Shown here in pieces: positions 1 through 6,511 of a stretch of 17,904 nt of DNA; position 1 is the first letter of the stretch; each line of letters begins with the position of its first letter. This DNA comes from JAYYZW01 sp036339995 (GTDB taxonomy: Bacteria; Pseudomonadota; Gammaproteobacteria; Ga0077536). Location: positions 1 through 17,904 of the forward strand of contig JAYYZW010000046.1 in the NCBI GenBank assembly GCA_036339995.1. Direction: 5' to 3'. The notes under the pieces were generated by a model, which saw only the letters and a list, made by a program, of their open reading frames with translations, did not search any database and had not been told where the DNA came from. The position numbers and the translations under genes were made by a program.

Positions 1-110
1 CCTCGAGGTCTCTAAAGGGCCCTTGAAGACTACAAGGTTGATAGGCCGGGTGTGGAAGCTCAGTAATGAGTGAAGCTAACCGGTACTAATTGCCCGTGCG
101 GCTTGACCAT
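1..110 (+). rRNA. 23S ribosomal RNA, 3' end (partial)
   Basis: The first ~110 bases match the conserved 3' end of bacterial 23S rRNA: the blocks GGGCCCTTGAAGAC, GTTGATAGGCCGGGTGTGGA, GCTAACCGGTACTAATTGCC and GGCTTGACCAT occur in the canonical order. The gene enters from the left edge, so only its tail is present. The mature end is set near base 110 by comparison with the usual GGCTTRACC terminus and could be off by a few bases. The AATTGCCCGTGCGGCTTGACC variant is typical of beta- and gammaproteobacteria. Confidence 0.96.
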
Positions 111-255
111 ATAACGCTCAAGCGTTTTGTCAGGCTGAATGTGAATGAAGCCTAAACGACTGATCCGAACACTGCGGTTGGAAGCGACCGAGTACGCTAT
201 AGAAGCCGTCGTGCATTCTATGGCGCCCGTTCTGCGACCGGCCGCATAACTAGTT
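111..255 (+). other. 23S-5S internal transcribed spacer
   Basis: This spacer of about 145 bases lies between 23S and 5S rRNA and contains no tRNA-like sequence. Right after the 23S end is a perfect short hairpin, AACGCT (113-118) and AGCGTT (121-126), probably part of the processing structure at the 3' side of the 23S precursor. Nothing else is recognisable. Confidence 0.8.
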
Positions 256-373
256 TGCCTGGCGATAATAGCGAGTTGGAACCACCTGGCACCATATCGA
301 ACTCAGAAGTGAAACTGCTCAGCGCCGATGATAGTGTGGAATCCACCATGCGAAAGTAGGTCATTGCCAGGCA
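256..373 (+). rRNA. rrf: 5S ribosomal RNA
   Basis: The segment starts TGCCTGGCGA and ends TTGCCAGGCA; these ends pair to form helix I. Inside are the conserved 5S signatures GGAACCACC, GAACTCAGAAGTGAAAC and GCGCCGATGATAGTGTGG. The length of about 118 nt is normal. It follows 23S in the usual order and is followed at once by an intrinsic terminator, so it closes the rrn operon. Confidence 0.96.
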
Positions 374-387
374 TTAAATGACTAAGA

Positions 388-417
388 TCCCCCGGCCGTT
401 GGCCGGGGGATTTTTTT
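388..417 (+). terminator. Rho-independent terminator of the rrn operon
   Basis: A perfect 10-bp stem, TCCCCCGGCC (388-397) and GGCCGGGGGA (401-410), closes on a GTT loop and is followed by seven T residues (411-417). It starts 14 bases after the 5S 3' end. On the minus strand the T-tract becomes an A-tract, so the signal is directional for the rrn operon. Confidence 0.95.
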
Positions 418-419
418 GC

Positions 420-572
420 CTGAAGGGTGCGCAAACCTCCCTTGTTCCCGATCCCCACAACTTCGATATTTGGATCAGAATTTAGACGATGGGTTAAGAT
501 TTCGGTTACGAATTTATGGCCGTCGAGGATATATACACGGTATGGCGGCGATAGCGGGCCGTTGTTTATCAT
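420..572 (-). pseudogene. Truncated response-regulator receiver domain (NarL/LuxR-type N-terminus)
   Basis: Reading down from the ATG at 572, about 50 codons resemble the start of a NarL-family receiver domain: YRVYILDGHKFV matches the usual 'IRVLIVDDHPLV' beta-1/acidic-pocket segment, and RLNSDPNIEVVG matches helix 1 to beta-2. The reading then runs into the antisense of the rrn terminator at about base 420 and becomes meaningless. The phospho-acceptor Asp (normally near residue 55), the rest of the receiver and the HTH output domain are missing. The second acidic-pocket residue is already Gly (DG instead of DD). This is a dead fragment left where the rrn operon end abuts a former regulator gene. 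An assembly join at a repeated rRNA operon is the alternative explanation. Confidence 0.7.
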
Positions 573-602
573 GTGCCTGAAAACCCTTTACTTTTGGCAA
601 TA

Positions 603-622
603 ATCCCAAGCGGATGTGGGAT
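603..622 (-). terminator. Weak hairpin downstream of the twelve-gene cluster
   Basis: ATCCCA (603-608) and TGGGAT (617-622) form a 6-bp stem with an 8-nt loop about 75 bases beyond the stop of the last cluster gene. On the minus strand it is followed by TATTGCC, not a real T-run, so it is at best a weak or factor-assisted terminator. No better terminator was seen between the cluster and the regulator fragment. Confidence 0.25.
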
Positions 623-695
623 CCTTCTAAGTATGGGATAAATTTCAACAAAATATACGTGTCGACAGGCCATTTACGAAACCGGGTTGATCGTA

Positions 696-1352
696 TTATT
701 TAGGCATACTCAGATAATCCGCAATTTGCCCCGCCATCGCGTCGCAGGCCGTGTGCTTCGCCCTGGCGAGCAGCGGTATCGGTATGATCACGGCCGGCAT
801 GTACGAAGTTCCGTTGGTCCGCGTGCCAATTCTCGCCGCATCCGCTTGTTGGTCAATGTCCCAGATCGCGGCAACGTAGTCGGCTTCGTCATCCCAGCTT
901 TTGTATCCAAAACAGCCGCCGCCACCGGGTCCAATCGAGCAAGTGATACCGCCGATGCTCTCCAGGGTCTCCGTACGCCCTTCGATCCAGATCAGGTACT
1001 TGATGGCGAGTTCTTCAAAACGTTCGGTAATCGCGTCGTTATTGAATAGGGGCTCGAGCATGCTTACCTCCGTCGGTGCAGTCGTGCTTTCGAACCAGGG
1101 ATACATGGCGTCGACGAATTCGTTTTCTTCGACGACGTTCAGGTTTGCGTTCCGGGTTTCGAGTGCGTTGCCGACGCAGTCGACGAAATCGTGATCGCCG
1201 CTTTCCGCCAGACGCGTACTCCGGCCCAGCAGCACGATAGAATCTCCGCTCTCCATGGCGACGGGAATCTCCTGATGCCGATCGATGACGGTATGGCTCT
1301 TACAGCCGTATAACAGGGCACATCCCAGGGCCGGGTATACCAGGCGTAGCAT
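696..1352 (-). CDS. Predicted lipoprotein, cysteine-containing, function unknown (last gene of the cluster)
   Basis: 218 residues from the ATG at 1352. This start is chosen because it overlaps the upstream stop as TGATG and begins a short hydrophobic signal ending in LLYGC (lipidated Cys17); upstream in-frame codons are Arg-rich shadow of the neighbouring gene. The Tyr at -2 is unusual for a lipobox, so lipidation is likely but not certain. The mature part has several Cys (in DCVGN, TCSIGPGGGGCFGY and TACDAM) that could form disulfides, and a strand segment YLIWIEGRTE. The alternation of secretion signal, 'DSIVLLG' strand and 'DFVDCVGNAL' helix recalls small CsgG/LpoB-like periplasmic folds, but this is only an impression. 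No named family is recognised. It is translationally coupled to the preceding lipoprotein, suggesting partner proteins. Confidence 0.85.
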   Translation of the reverse strand: MLRLVYPALGCALLYGCKSHTVIDRHQEIPVAMESGDSIVLLGRSTRLAESGDHDFVDCVGNALETRNANLNVVEENEFVDAMYPWFESTTAPTEVSMLEPLFNNDAITERFEELAIKYLIWIEGRTETLESIGGITCSIGPGGGGCFGYKSWDDEADYVAAIWDIDQQADAARIGTRTNGTSYMPAVIIPIPLLARAKHTACDAMAGQIADYLSMPK

Positions 1353-1960
1353 CAAAGACCTGACCTCTGGGCCCTCTGCCTGATCGGTGGATGCGCGGGC
1401 AGGCCGGTCGCCAGTTGCGCGCCAGCGTTCCTGAGCGCGTCGCTCAATGAATCGGCAAGGCCTGTTTCGAAACCGGCGAAGCGCTCGGTTGTTGCCTGAC
1501 CGTACCCGGTGAAGCGCCACGCGGGCAGTTCCTCGCCGTCGCCGGTTTGCAGCTTGACGATGTATTCCACCCAGGCTTCGAAATAATCGAAGCCCGTTTC
1601 TTTCGGCATCGAGAACTGCATGCTCGCGATCTCGGGGACGATGATGAGTTCGACGGCGCCAGCTTGCGGGCTGTTGAGTTCGCGAAATTCCGAGAACAGG
1701 TCGTTGAGAATGCGATTAAAGGCCCTGACCTGGGAGTCGCCGCTCTCAATGCGCCAGGTCCCGCGCTCCTCGGTGGTTTCGGTGTATTCGTAGCGTCGGA
1801 ACGCGTCGGGATAATACACGCCGACGGAAAGCGCCAGCTTCGTAACCAGGGGCTCGGGTATCTCGGTTTGCACCTTGAAGGACACGTTTTTCTGGCATCC
1901 TGTGAGGACCATCGCGAACACGGCGGCCAGGAAGAAGGCGGCGAGACGGGATTTCATCAT
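1352..1960 (-). CDS. Predicted outer-membrane lipoprotein, function unknown
   Basis: 202 residues starting at a double ATG (1958-1960 and the next codon), with AGGGG about 8 nt upstream. The N-terminus has Lys/Arg, a hydrophobic stretch and a good lipobox LTGC (Cys22), followed by QK rather than Asp, consistent with outer-membrane sorting by Lol. The mature domain contains GVYYPDAFRRYEYTE, a helix FNRILNDLFSEF, and strands VELIIVPEIASMQF and YIVKLQTGDGEE; the mix resembles small alpha/beta lipoproteins that assist envelope complexes, but I cannot assign a family. A gap of about 120 bp separates it from the vWA gene upstream, the largest gap inside the cluster, so this lipoprotein pair might also have its own promoter. 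Confidence 0.88.
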   Translation of the reverse strand: MMKSRLAAFFLAAVFAMVLTGCQKNVSFKVQTEIPEPLVTKLALSVGVYYPDAFRRYEYTETTEERGTWRIESGDSQVRAFNRILNDLFSEFRELNSPQAGAVELIIVPEIASMQFSMPKETGFDYFEAWVEYIVKLQTGDGEELPAWRFTGYGQATTERFAGFETGLADSLSDALRNAGAQLATGLPAHPPIRQRAQRSGL

Positions 1961-1998
1961 AGGCTGCCCCTGCAGCTGTAGGGGATCTTGAAGCTTAG

Positions 1999-2031
1999 AT
2001 TATCCGGCGCCCGTTGGCATGGATGATCCAT
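1999..2031 (-). promoter_or_regulatory. Possible internal promoter/operator before the lipoprotein pair
   Basis: In the 120-bp gap between the second vWA gene and the lipoprotein pair there is a 13-bp palindrome ATGGAT-G-ATCCAT (2019-2031). Downstream on the minus strand is GATAAT (2004-1999), which matches the -10 consensus at 5 of 6 bases. No good -35 box lies 17 bp upstream of it; the palindrome sits about there instead, as expected for an activator- or repressor-controlled promoter. The evidence is weak. Confidence 0.22.
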
Positions 2032-2080
2032 TGTGCGAGGTCCCTGCGAACCCTTTTCCGGAACTGTCGTCCATGCCCCG

Positions 2081-3079
2081 TCATCGAAACGAATTCAGGC
2101 CGACGAAGGTGCCGCCGTTCCTGCGCGTCAGCTCGCGCATGAGCGTTGCAAACCGGATCCCCGTGCCCTGCAGATGGGGAGGGTTGGCGAATTGCACCGG
2201 GAATCCAATCGCGTGGATGCGAACGAGCGGATTTCCTTGTGCATCTTTGCGGTTGATGGATTCCATATATTCGACGACCTCCCGGACCGAACGCCCCGTG
2301 AACTCGTCGCCGTAGACGTAAAGGCTGATCTTCTTGTCAGCTGAATAAAAAGAACGAATCGCGGCCGTAATTCCCTCGACCGGGCTGCTGTTTGAGAACG
2401 CGTTCCAGGTGCGCAGGCGATCGATGATCGCCTGTCGGCGTCCGGGCGTGTCCGGGATCCACTGCCCCCGGTAGCTCGAGAACATGTAGGCACCCATGTC
2501 GTTCATGATCTGGATCCCCTTCAAGTTCGGGTAGACGGTGAGGGTTTCCACGAACTGCTCAATCACCTTTGGCCACGCGTAGCGGAACATACTGCCGGAG
2601 GTGTCGATGATGAAGATGATGTATTCGCTGTCGATGGGTATGCCCCCGACGAGGTCGGTCCGGACCCGGTCGCGCTGCTGGTATAGGCGCCGCATTTCCT
2701 CTGTGAGTTTCTGCCGGGCGATTTTCAATTCACCGAGGATGGCGGCATTGGCGGCGGCCATATCCCGGATACTTTTTCCGCGGTTTCGTGCGGCGGTCAA
2801 TTCCTTGTCCAGGCGCACTGATTCCGATTTCCACACCGCCAGTTGCTGGTCCTTGGAGACGACCGCGGTTTTGACCTCGCGTGCGCGGCTTTGCATCGCG
2901 AAAAGGCTGCGCTGCAAGGCGGAGATCTCGGAGATGCGCGGATCATCCGGCGCTTCCAGCTCGGGGGGATCGCCGAATTTGGCAATCATGAGGAGCAGGA
3001 TGATCGCGCCGAATCCGCAGGTGATTACGTCGAGAAAAGCGATGCTGGTCGCTTCGTTATCGCGCCGGTTGAGCTTCAC
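2081..3079 (-). CDS. ExbD-like membrane anchor fused to coiled coil and vWA domain (paralogue 2)
   Basis: 332 residues from a GTG at 3079; the start overlaps the upstream stop as GTGA. Residues 12-34 are one TM segment containing FLDVITCGFGA; Asp17 sits where ExbD/TolR/MotB carry their proton-binding Asp (compare ExbD 'PFIDVMLVLL'). Residues 48-145 are a charged, probably coiled-coil region. A von Willebrand A domain follows at 152-332 with the MIDAS motif DTSGS (159-163), a second MIDAS region near NSSP (230-233) and an Asp in YGDEF (258). Topology should be N-in with the vWA domain in the periplasm. It shares its TM signature and layout with the adjacent upstream gene, so they are tandem paralogues, probably forming a heterodimer on the ExbB-like channel encoded two genes further upstream. 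General vWA proteins near MoxR ATPases are an alternative comparison, but no MoxR gene is present. Confidence 0.9.
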   Translation of the reverse strand: MKLNRRDNEATSIAFLDVITCGFGAIILLLMIAKFGDPPELEAPDDPRISEISALQRSLFAMQSRAREVKTAVVSKDQQLAVWKSESVRLDKELTAARNRGKSIRDMAAANAAILGELKIARQKLTEEMRRLYQQRDRVRTDLVGGIPIDSEYIIFIIDTSGSMFRYAWPKVIEQFVETLTVYPNLKGIQIMNDMGAYMFSSYRGQWIPDTPGRRQAIIDRLRTWNAFSNSSPVEGITAAIRSFYSADKKISLYVYGDEFTGRSVREVVEYMESINRKDAQGNPLVRIHAIGFPVQFANPPHLQGTGIRFATLMRELTRRNGGTFVGLNSFR

Positions 3080-4152
3080 GGCCAGTCCCTCGCCGGGCTC
3101 AAAAAAGCGCCCTTTGTGTACAGGGCTATTTGCCAGAATGCCGACGGAGCCATCGGATCGCCTTCCATTTCGAGCAGGATGACATTGATTGGGATGCCCC
3201 GTGGTATCCGTGTCACAGCCGATTCGAACAGCTTCAGGCGTTCGCGTCCTGATACCGTCGTACCGCGCGGCGGGTTAAGCCCCTGCGTCGGCAATCCGTC
3301 GGTGACGAGAAAAACGTTGTCCGGCCGCGGACTTAGCTGCGTGATCGCGAGGAACGCCCGCTCGAGGCTCGAACCCCCTTGCGGGACAATGTCTTTGGCC
3401 ATGGCGACGATGTCATTCAACTGCCGGTTGTCGGATACCGGCAGCCACCGGCCTCGCGTTGTCGCAAGCACCGGCTTGGACTTGGTACTGAACGTATAGA
3501 TTTGATATTGGCTTTGGGCCGGAAAACGGGCCGTGATCCAGTCGACCGTGGCGAGAGCCTGTCGCCACTTTCGCGAGTTGCGTTTTGTCGCGTCATCCAT
3601 GTTCCGCCGCCGGATGATGTTGACGATGGTATCGTCCAGCATGCTCGCCGAGGCATCGAGCAGGATCAGGATGCGTCGGCCACCAAGCTGGATCCCGGTG
3701 AGGTATTCGCGGTTACCTTCGCCGACGAAGGTGCGTACATCGCGTGATTTTTCATAGATCTGCGCCTGCACGTTTCTGCGGTCGGTTTCCATGCGTCTCA
3801 AGGTCGCCTTGAGCGCATCGATTTCACGGTTGCCGGTGGTGCTTACTCGCGTGTGCGACGTCGCTGCCTTGAGTGCACCCTTGATCGCCTGGGCCCGTTT
3901 TTTGGCCGTGGTGATCTGCGAATCGGTATCACGCGACTGGCTTTCGAGACGACCGATCACCGTTTCAGCATCACCGATCTGTTGCCTGATCTGATCGACT
4001 TCGACCGAGAGATCGTATTCCGGTACCTGAATGGCGACATCGGTCTGATGTTTGATGATCAGAAACAGCAGCACCACCGCGCCGAACCCGCAGGACATGA
4101 TGTCGAGAAACGCAAGGCTGACCGCGGAAAAGCCGCGGCGTTTATGGCGCAC
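3076..4152 (-). CDS. ExbD-like membrane anchor fused to coiled coil and vWA domain (paralogue 1)
   Basis: 358 residues from a GTG at 4152; the first 11 bases overlap the upstream gene and no clear Shine-Dalgarno is seen, so translation is probably coupled. Residues 12-34 form the only TM segment, containing FLDIMSCGFGA with Asp17 and Cys21 at the same positions as in the neighbouring paralogue; the Asp is placed like the proton-carrying Asp of ExbD/TolR. Residues 48-140 are heptad-like and charged, probably a coiled coil. The vWA domain (about 158-350) has the MIDAS motif DASAS (166-170), GGSS (259-262) and LVTDG with Asp285, so metal-dependent ligand binding looks intact. It probably works with the ExbB-like protein as part of a proton-driven complex whose periplasmic arm is an adhesion domain. 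Confidence 0.9.
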   Translation of the reverse strand: MRHKRRGFSAVSLAFLDIMSCGFGAVVLLFLIIKHQTDVAIQVPEYDLSVEVDQIRQQIGDAETVIGRLESQSRDTDSQITTAKKRAQAIKGALKAATSHTRVSTTGNREIDALKATLRRMETDRRNVQAQIYEKSRDVRTFVGEGNREYLTGIQLGGRRILILLDASASMLDDTIVNIIRRRNMDDATKRNSRKWRQALATVDWITARFPAQSQYQIYTFSTKSKPVLATTRGRWLPVSDNRQLNDIVAMAKDIVPQGGSSLERAFLAITQLSPRPDNVFLVTDGLPTQGLNPPRGTTVSGRERLKLFESAVTRIPRGIPINVILLEMEGDPMAPSAFWQIALYTKGAFLSPARDWP

Positions 4153-5452
4153 TGGAGTCGGATATCGCTATCGGAATGAACAAGGCCCGCCTATCGCGCA
4201 GGGTAATGTGATCGCCGGGTTTCACCTGGCAGCTTCCAGAAACCAGTTCGCCGTTCAAGCGGGTATCGGCGCCATTGACGCGCAAGGTGGCGATACCGGC
4301 GTCGAGCGTGATCGCGCACGCGTCGGTCATTTCGGGCGTCTTGCCGAGGGTGCCGTCCGGTTTCAGGTAGAGCGGCGAGGGCGACAGGGCGAGCGCCATG
4401 CTCCCCGCCAGCAGGTGTGTCGCGCCGCCGAGGGCGTCCGTTTTCTCGGACCTCGGCGCCGGCCTGCCCAACACGGGATTGGAAGCGCGCGGTAGCGCGG
4501 TGACGAAAGGCACGCCCGACCCGTCCCCGGCCAGGCTGAGGCGGTGTTCGGCAACACCCTGGTAGCAGGCGTCCACCGCAAGCACGTCGAGCGGGGCCAG
4601 GTGATCCACTGAACCCGGGAGCTGGGCGAGCCTGGCGCACAGCAGTAAGCCGGTGCCGCCCGGTAGATGATCGTTGATCGGAGCGAGCACCCTCTCTGTC
4701 ACGCGGCTAAATTCCCGTGTAGGTATTTTTGCACTGAAACGATTGCCGTGGTATTCCACGGCAATCTGGATCTCCGGTGCGTTCAACGCCTCTTCGAGCC
4801 ATTTGGGCAGATACGTGTAGAGCAATTGCTCGGTATCCGCCTCGTGCAGGGGGTCGAATCGCGACTGCTCCATGAACGCGTCGGAGATCAAGTCGACGTA
4901 GGCTTCGTAGATGCGGTTGAGGCCCGACTGATCGACCGTTTTCGCCGAGGTGCGCCGTGCGGTTTCGTCGACCTCGACCAAGGTCAAGCTGACGTGGTGC
5001 TGATGGATGTCGGCGACCGTGTATCGCCCTTCGGGCAGCGCTCCCGCCACGGCGGCGACGGCGCCATCGATCATTCCCGAGACCTTGAGGTCGCAGGCCT
5101 CCGCGATGCCGAGCAACAGCGCGAGTTGCTGTTCGTCGTATTGACCGGGTACGGCAAGTACGGCGTCCGGCGGGCGGCCGGCTTGCGCCAGCACGGTACT
5201 CAAGTGGTGATAGGCGAGGTCGGCATGGTGCCTGGCCTGGCGATTCGCGTTCGGCAGCTTGACCTCGTTCAGGTGCTGCCAGAATCGGGTGTTGACCGCG
5301 CGCGGGTTCAGCTGAACCGACACCTGCGCCTCCGTCCCGGTGATGACCTTGTTACGTTCGACGATGGCGACGCCCGGGCTTTCGCAGACGATCTTGCCTT
5401 CGCGAAAAACGCGCACACCGGAATCGTTTAGCTCGATGAGACGCAAGGTCAT
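4142..5452 (-). CDS. Degenerate actin/Hsp70-like (ASKHA fold) protein with FHA-like C-terminus
   Basis: 436 residues; GAGGG lies 10 nt before the ATG at 5452, 13 nt after the ExbB-like stop. There is no signal peptide or TM, so it should be cytoplasmic. Several segments line up with Hsp70/FtsA-type ATPases: RLIELNDSGVRVF at 4-16 (phosphate-1 strand-turn), AVPGQYDEQQLALLLGIAEA at 100-119 followed by a helix like the Hsp70 'TVPAYF...AG' region, YTVADIHQHHVSLTLVEV at 144-161 (phosphate-2, where Hsp70 has DLGGGT) and LPGGTGLL at 263-270 (adenosine-binding). The phosphate-2 loop lacks its Gly residues, so hydrolysis is doubtful. Residues ~378-430, with RVNGADTRLNG and VKPGDHITL, resemble the C-terminal half of an FHA domain. 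It may be the cytoplasmic scaffold of the membrane complex encoded around it. Family assignment is by pattern only. Confidence 0.85.
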   Translation of the reverse strand: MTLRLIELNDSGVRVFREGKIVCESPGVAIVERNKVITGTEAQVSVQLNPRAVNTRFWQHLNEVKLPNANRQARHHADLAYHHLSTVLAQAGRPPDAVLAVPGQYDEQQLALLLGIAEACDLKVSGMIDGAVAAVAGALPEGRYTVADIHQHHVSLTLVEVDETARRTSAKTVDQSGLNRIYEAYVDLISDAFMEQSRFDPLHEADTEQLLYTYLPKWLEEALNAPEIQIAVEYHGNRFSAKIPTREFSRVTERVLAPINDHLPGGTGLLLCARLAQLPGSVDHLAPLDVLAVDACYQGVAEHRLSLAGDGSGVPFVTALPRASNPVLGRPAPRSEKTDALGGATHLLAGSMALALSPSPLYLKPDGTLGKTPEMTDACAITLDAGIATLRVNGADTRLNGELVSGSCQVKPGDHITLRDRRALFIPIAISDSSAP

Positions 5453-5465
5453 GAGTCGTTATCCC

Positions 5466-6263
5466 TCAGCGTACCGCCAGAACCCGCAACAGGTTTATAT
5501 CGCAGTACGATTGGCTATCGAGCACCAGACGTTCCTGCAGCAGTTGGAGTTGATGCATCAAGAACATGATGAACAGGCTGATGATGAGCGCGATGAAGGT
5601 CGAATTGAATGCTACGCCGAGGCTTACCGTCACCCCGACGATATCGCCTTCCACCGCGCGATGCGCCTGGCCGAGCGCCATGCCGATACCGCGCACCGTG
5701 CCAATGAATCCGATGGAGGGTATCGCCCACACGATGTAGCGGATCATTGAGAGCTCCGAATCGAGCCGCTCCGCCTCGGTCTCACATATCTCGCGGATCG
5801 TCTGCGAGACGTCCTGGATATTCTGTGTCGACCCGAATCGCTGCAAAGCCGACAGCAGTGCGCGGGGCAGGAGGTATTCGCGCTCACGATCGGGCAAGGC
5901 CTGCAGCGGGCGCGAATACTTGCGCGCGTCCTGCGGCAGAATCCGCGTTCCCGAATCCACTTCGATCATCGGTCGGCGGAGTAATTGCCGCTCGCCAAGG
6001 AGGAACCTCGTCTTGTAGCCCATGATGGCCGTCGCCCACAGCATCAGTACGAAACAAGCTTCCTGTTCGTAATCCTTGATGATCACGTAGAAGGATCGGT
6101 CCATGTCGTAGGCCACCCCTTCGGACTGCAGCGCGCGCTGTTCTTCCAGGACGGCCTGTGCTCCCGGCCTGATGATGGTGACGTAAATGGTGTGAACGAT
6201 GACGATGGTAAGAAACAACGCGATCAGCTGGTAGAAAAACTCTGACAACGGATTGTGTTTCAT
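5466..6263 (-). CDS. MotA/TolQ/ExbB-family proton channel subunit
   Basis: 265 residues from the ATG at 6263, 11 nt after the preceding stop. TM segments are predicted at about 9-31, 68-83, 172-198 and 209-237. The family signature is clear in the third TM and its loop: IPSIGFIGTVRGIGMAL (181-197), equivalent to the 'P..GLLGTVxGM' motif of ExbB/TolQ/MotA, and in the fourth TM, LGVAFNSTFIALIISLF (215-231), which carries the pore-lining small/Thr residues. Between TM2 and TM3 is a cytoplasmic part of about 90 residues, as in ExbB-type proteins. It is placed next to two genes for ExbD-like proteins, so together they plausibly form a proton-motive-force-driven rotor/stator of the 5:2 type known for ExbBD and MotAB. 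The partner domains differ from all the classical systems. Confidence 0.93.
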   Translation of the reverse strand: MKHNPLSEFFYQLIALFLTIVIVHTIYVTIIRPGAQAVLEEQRALQSEGVAYDMDRSFYVIIKDYEQEACFVLMLWATAIMGYKTRFLLGERQLLRRPMIEVDSGTRILPQDARKYSRPLQALPDREREYLLPRALLSALQRFGSTQNIQDVSQTIREICETEAERLDSELSMIRYIVWAIPSIGFIGTVRGIGMALGQAHRAVEGDIVGVTVSLGVAFNSTFIALIISLFIMFLMHQLQLLQERLVLDSQSYCDINLLRVLAVR

Positions 6264-6274
6264 GCTTCAGGACT

Positions 6275-6511
6275 CTAGATATCTATGGGGAACGGTACCG
6301 GATAATCTTCGGAAATTTCCTCGGAAGGCTTGAAGGTATCGAAGGGCAGGGGGCGGACGCGATGCTCGGGCAGCGTTTCCTTACCGAGTTCATGGCCGAT
6401 ACTCAGGCGTTCGTCAGTTTCTTCCTCCTGGCACAGAGCGGGGCTCGCCCCTGTCAGAATGAGGCTCATCGAGATCGCGCAAAGCGAATTTCCGATTCGA
6501 TTACTGTGCAT
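6275..6511 (-). CDS. Small secreted acidic protein, function unknown
   Basis: 78 residues from the ATG at 6511, overlapping the end of the PEGA/SUMF1 gene by 11 bp. The start is chosen because it opens a signal peptide (MHSNRIGNSL... to TGASPALC, cleavage near residues 27-28) and because GGCAAG lies just upstream; an in-frame start at 6571 would bury the signal. The mature part is only about 50 residues, rich in Glu and Pro (QEEETDER, PSEEISEDYPVPFPIDI), and probably disordered. Its conserved setting between the PEGA/SUMF1 and ExbB-like genes suggests it is an accessory periplasmic peptide of the complex. Being small, it could be missed in other genomes. Confidence 0.7.
   Translation of the reverse strand: MHSNRIGNSLCAISMSLILTGASPALCQEEETDERLSIGHELGKETLPEHRVRPLPFDTFKPSEEISEDYPVPFPIDI

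Noticed and set aside
111..255. tRNA gene in the 23S-5S spacer
   Set aside because: No T-arm (GGTTCRA) or CCA-adjacent acceptor pairing was found; only a small hairpin near the 23S end.
687..1981. Open frames on the plus strand opposite the lipoprotein genes
   Set aside because: They are antisense shadows of high-GC genes, lack ribosome binding sites and show Arg/Pro-rich composition without family features.
2081..4152. Bat/MoxR-type vWA aerotolerance operon
   Set aside because: No MoxR AAA+ ATPase or DUF58 protein is encoded nearby, and the TM segment precedes the vWA domain with an Asp of ExbD type.
2081..6263. Zorya-type defence system, because of the MotA/ExbB-like and MotB/ExbD-like genes
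   Set aside because: The ExbD-like proteins carry vWA rather than OmpA-like peptidoglycan-binding domains, and no helicase or nuclease-type partner (ZorC, ZorD, ZorE) is present anywhere in the cluster.
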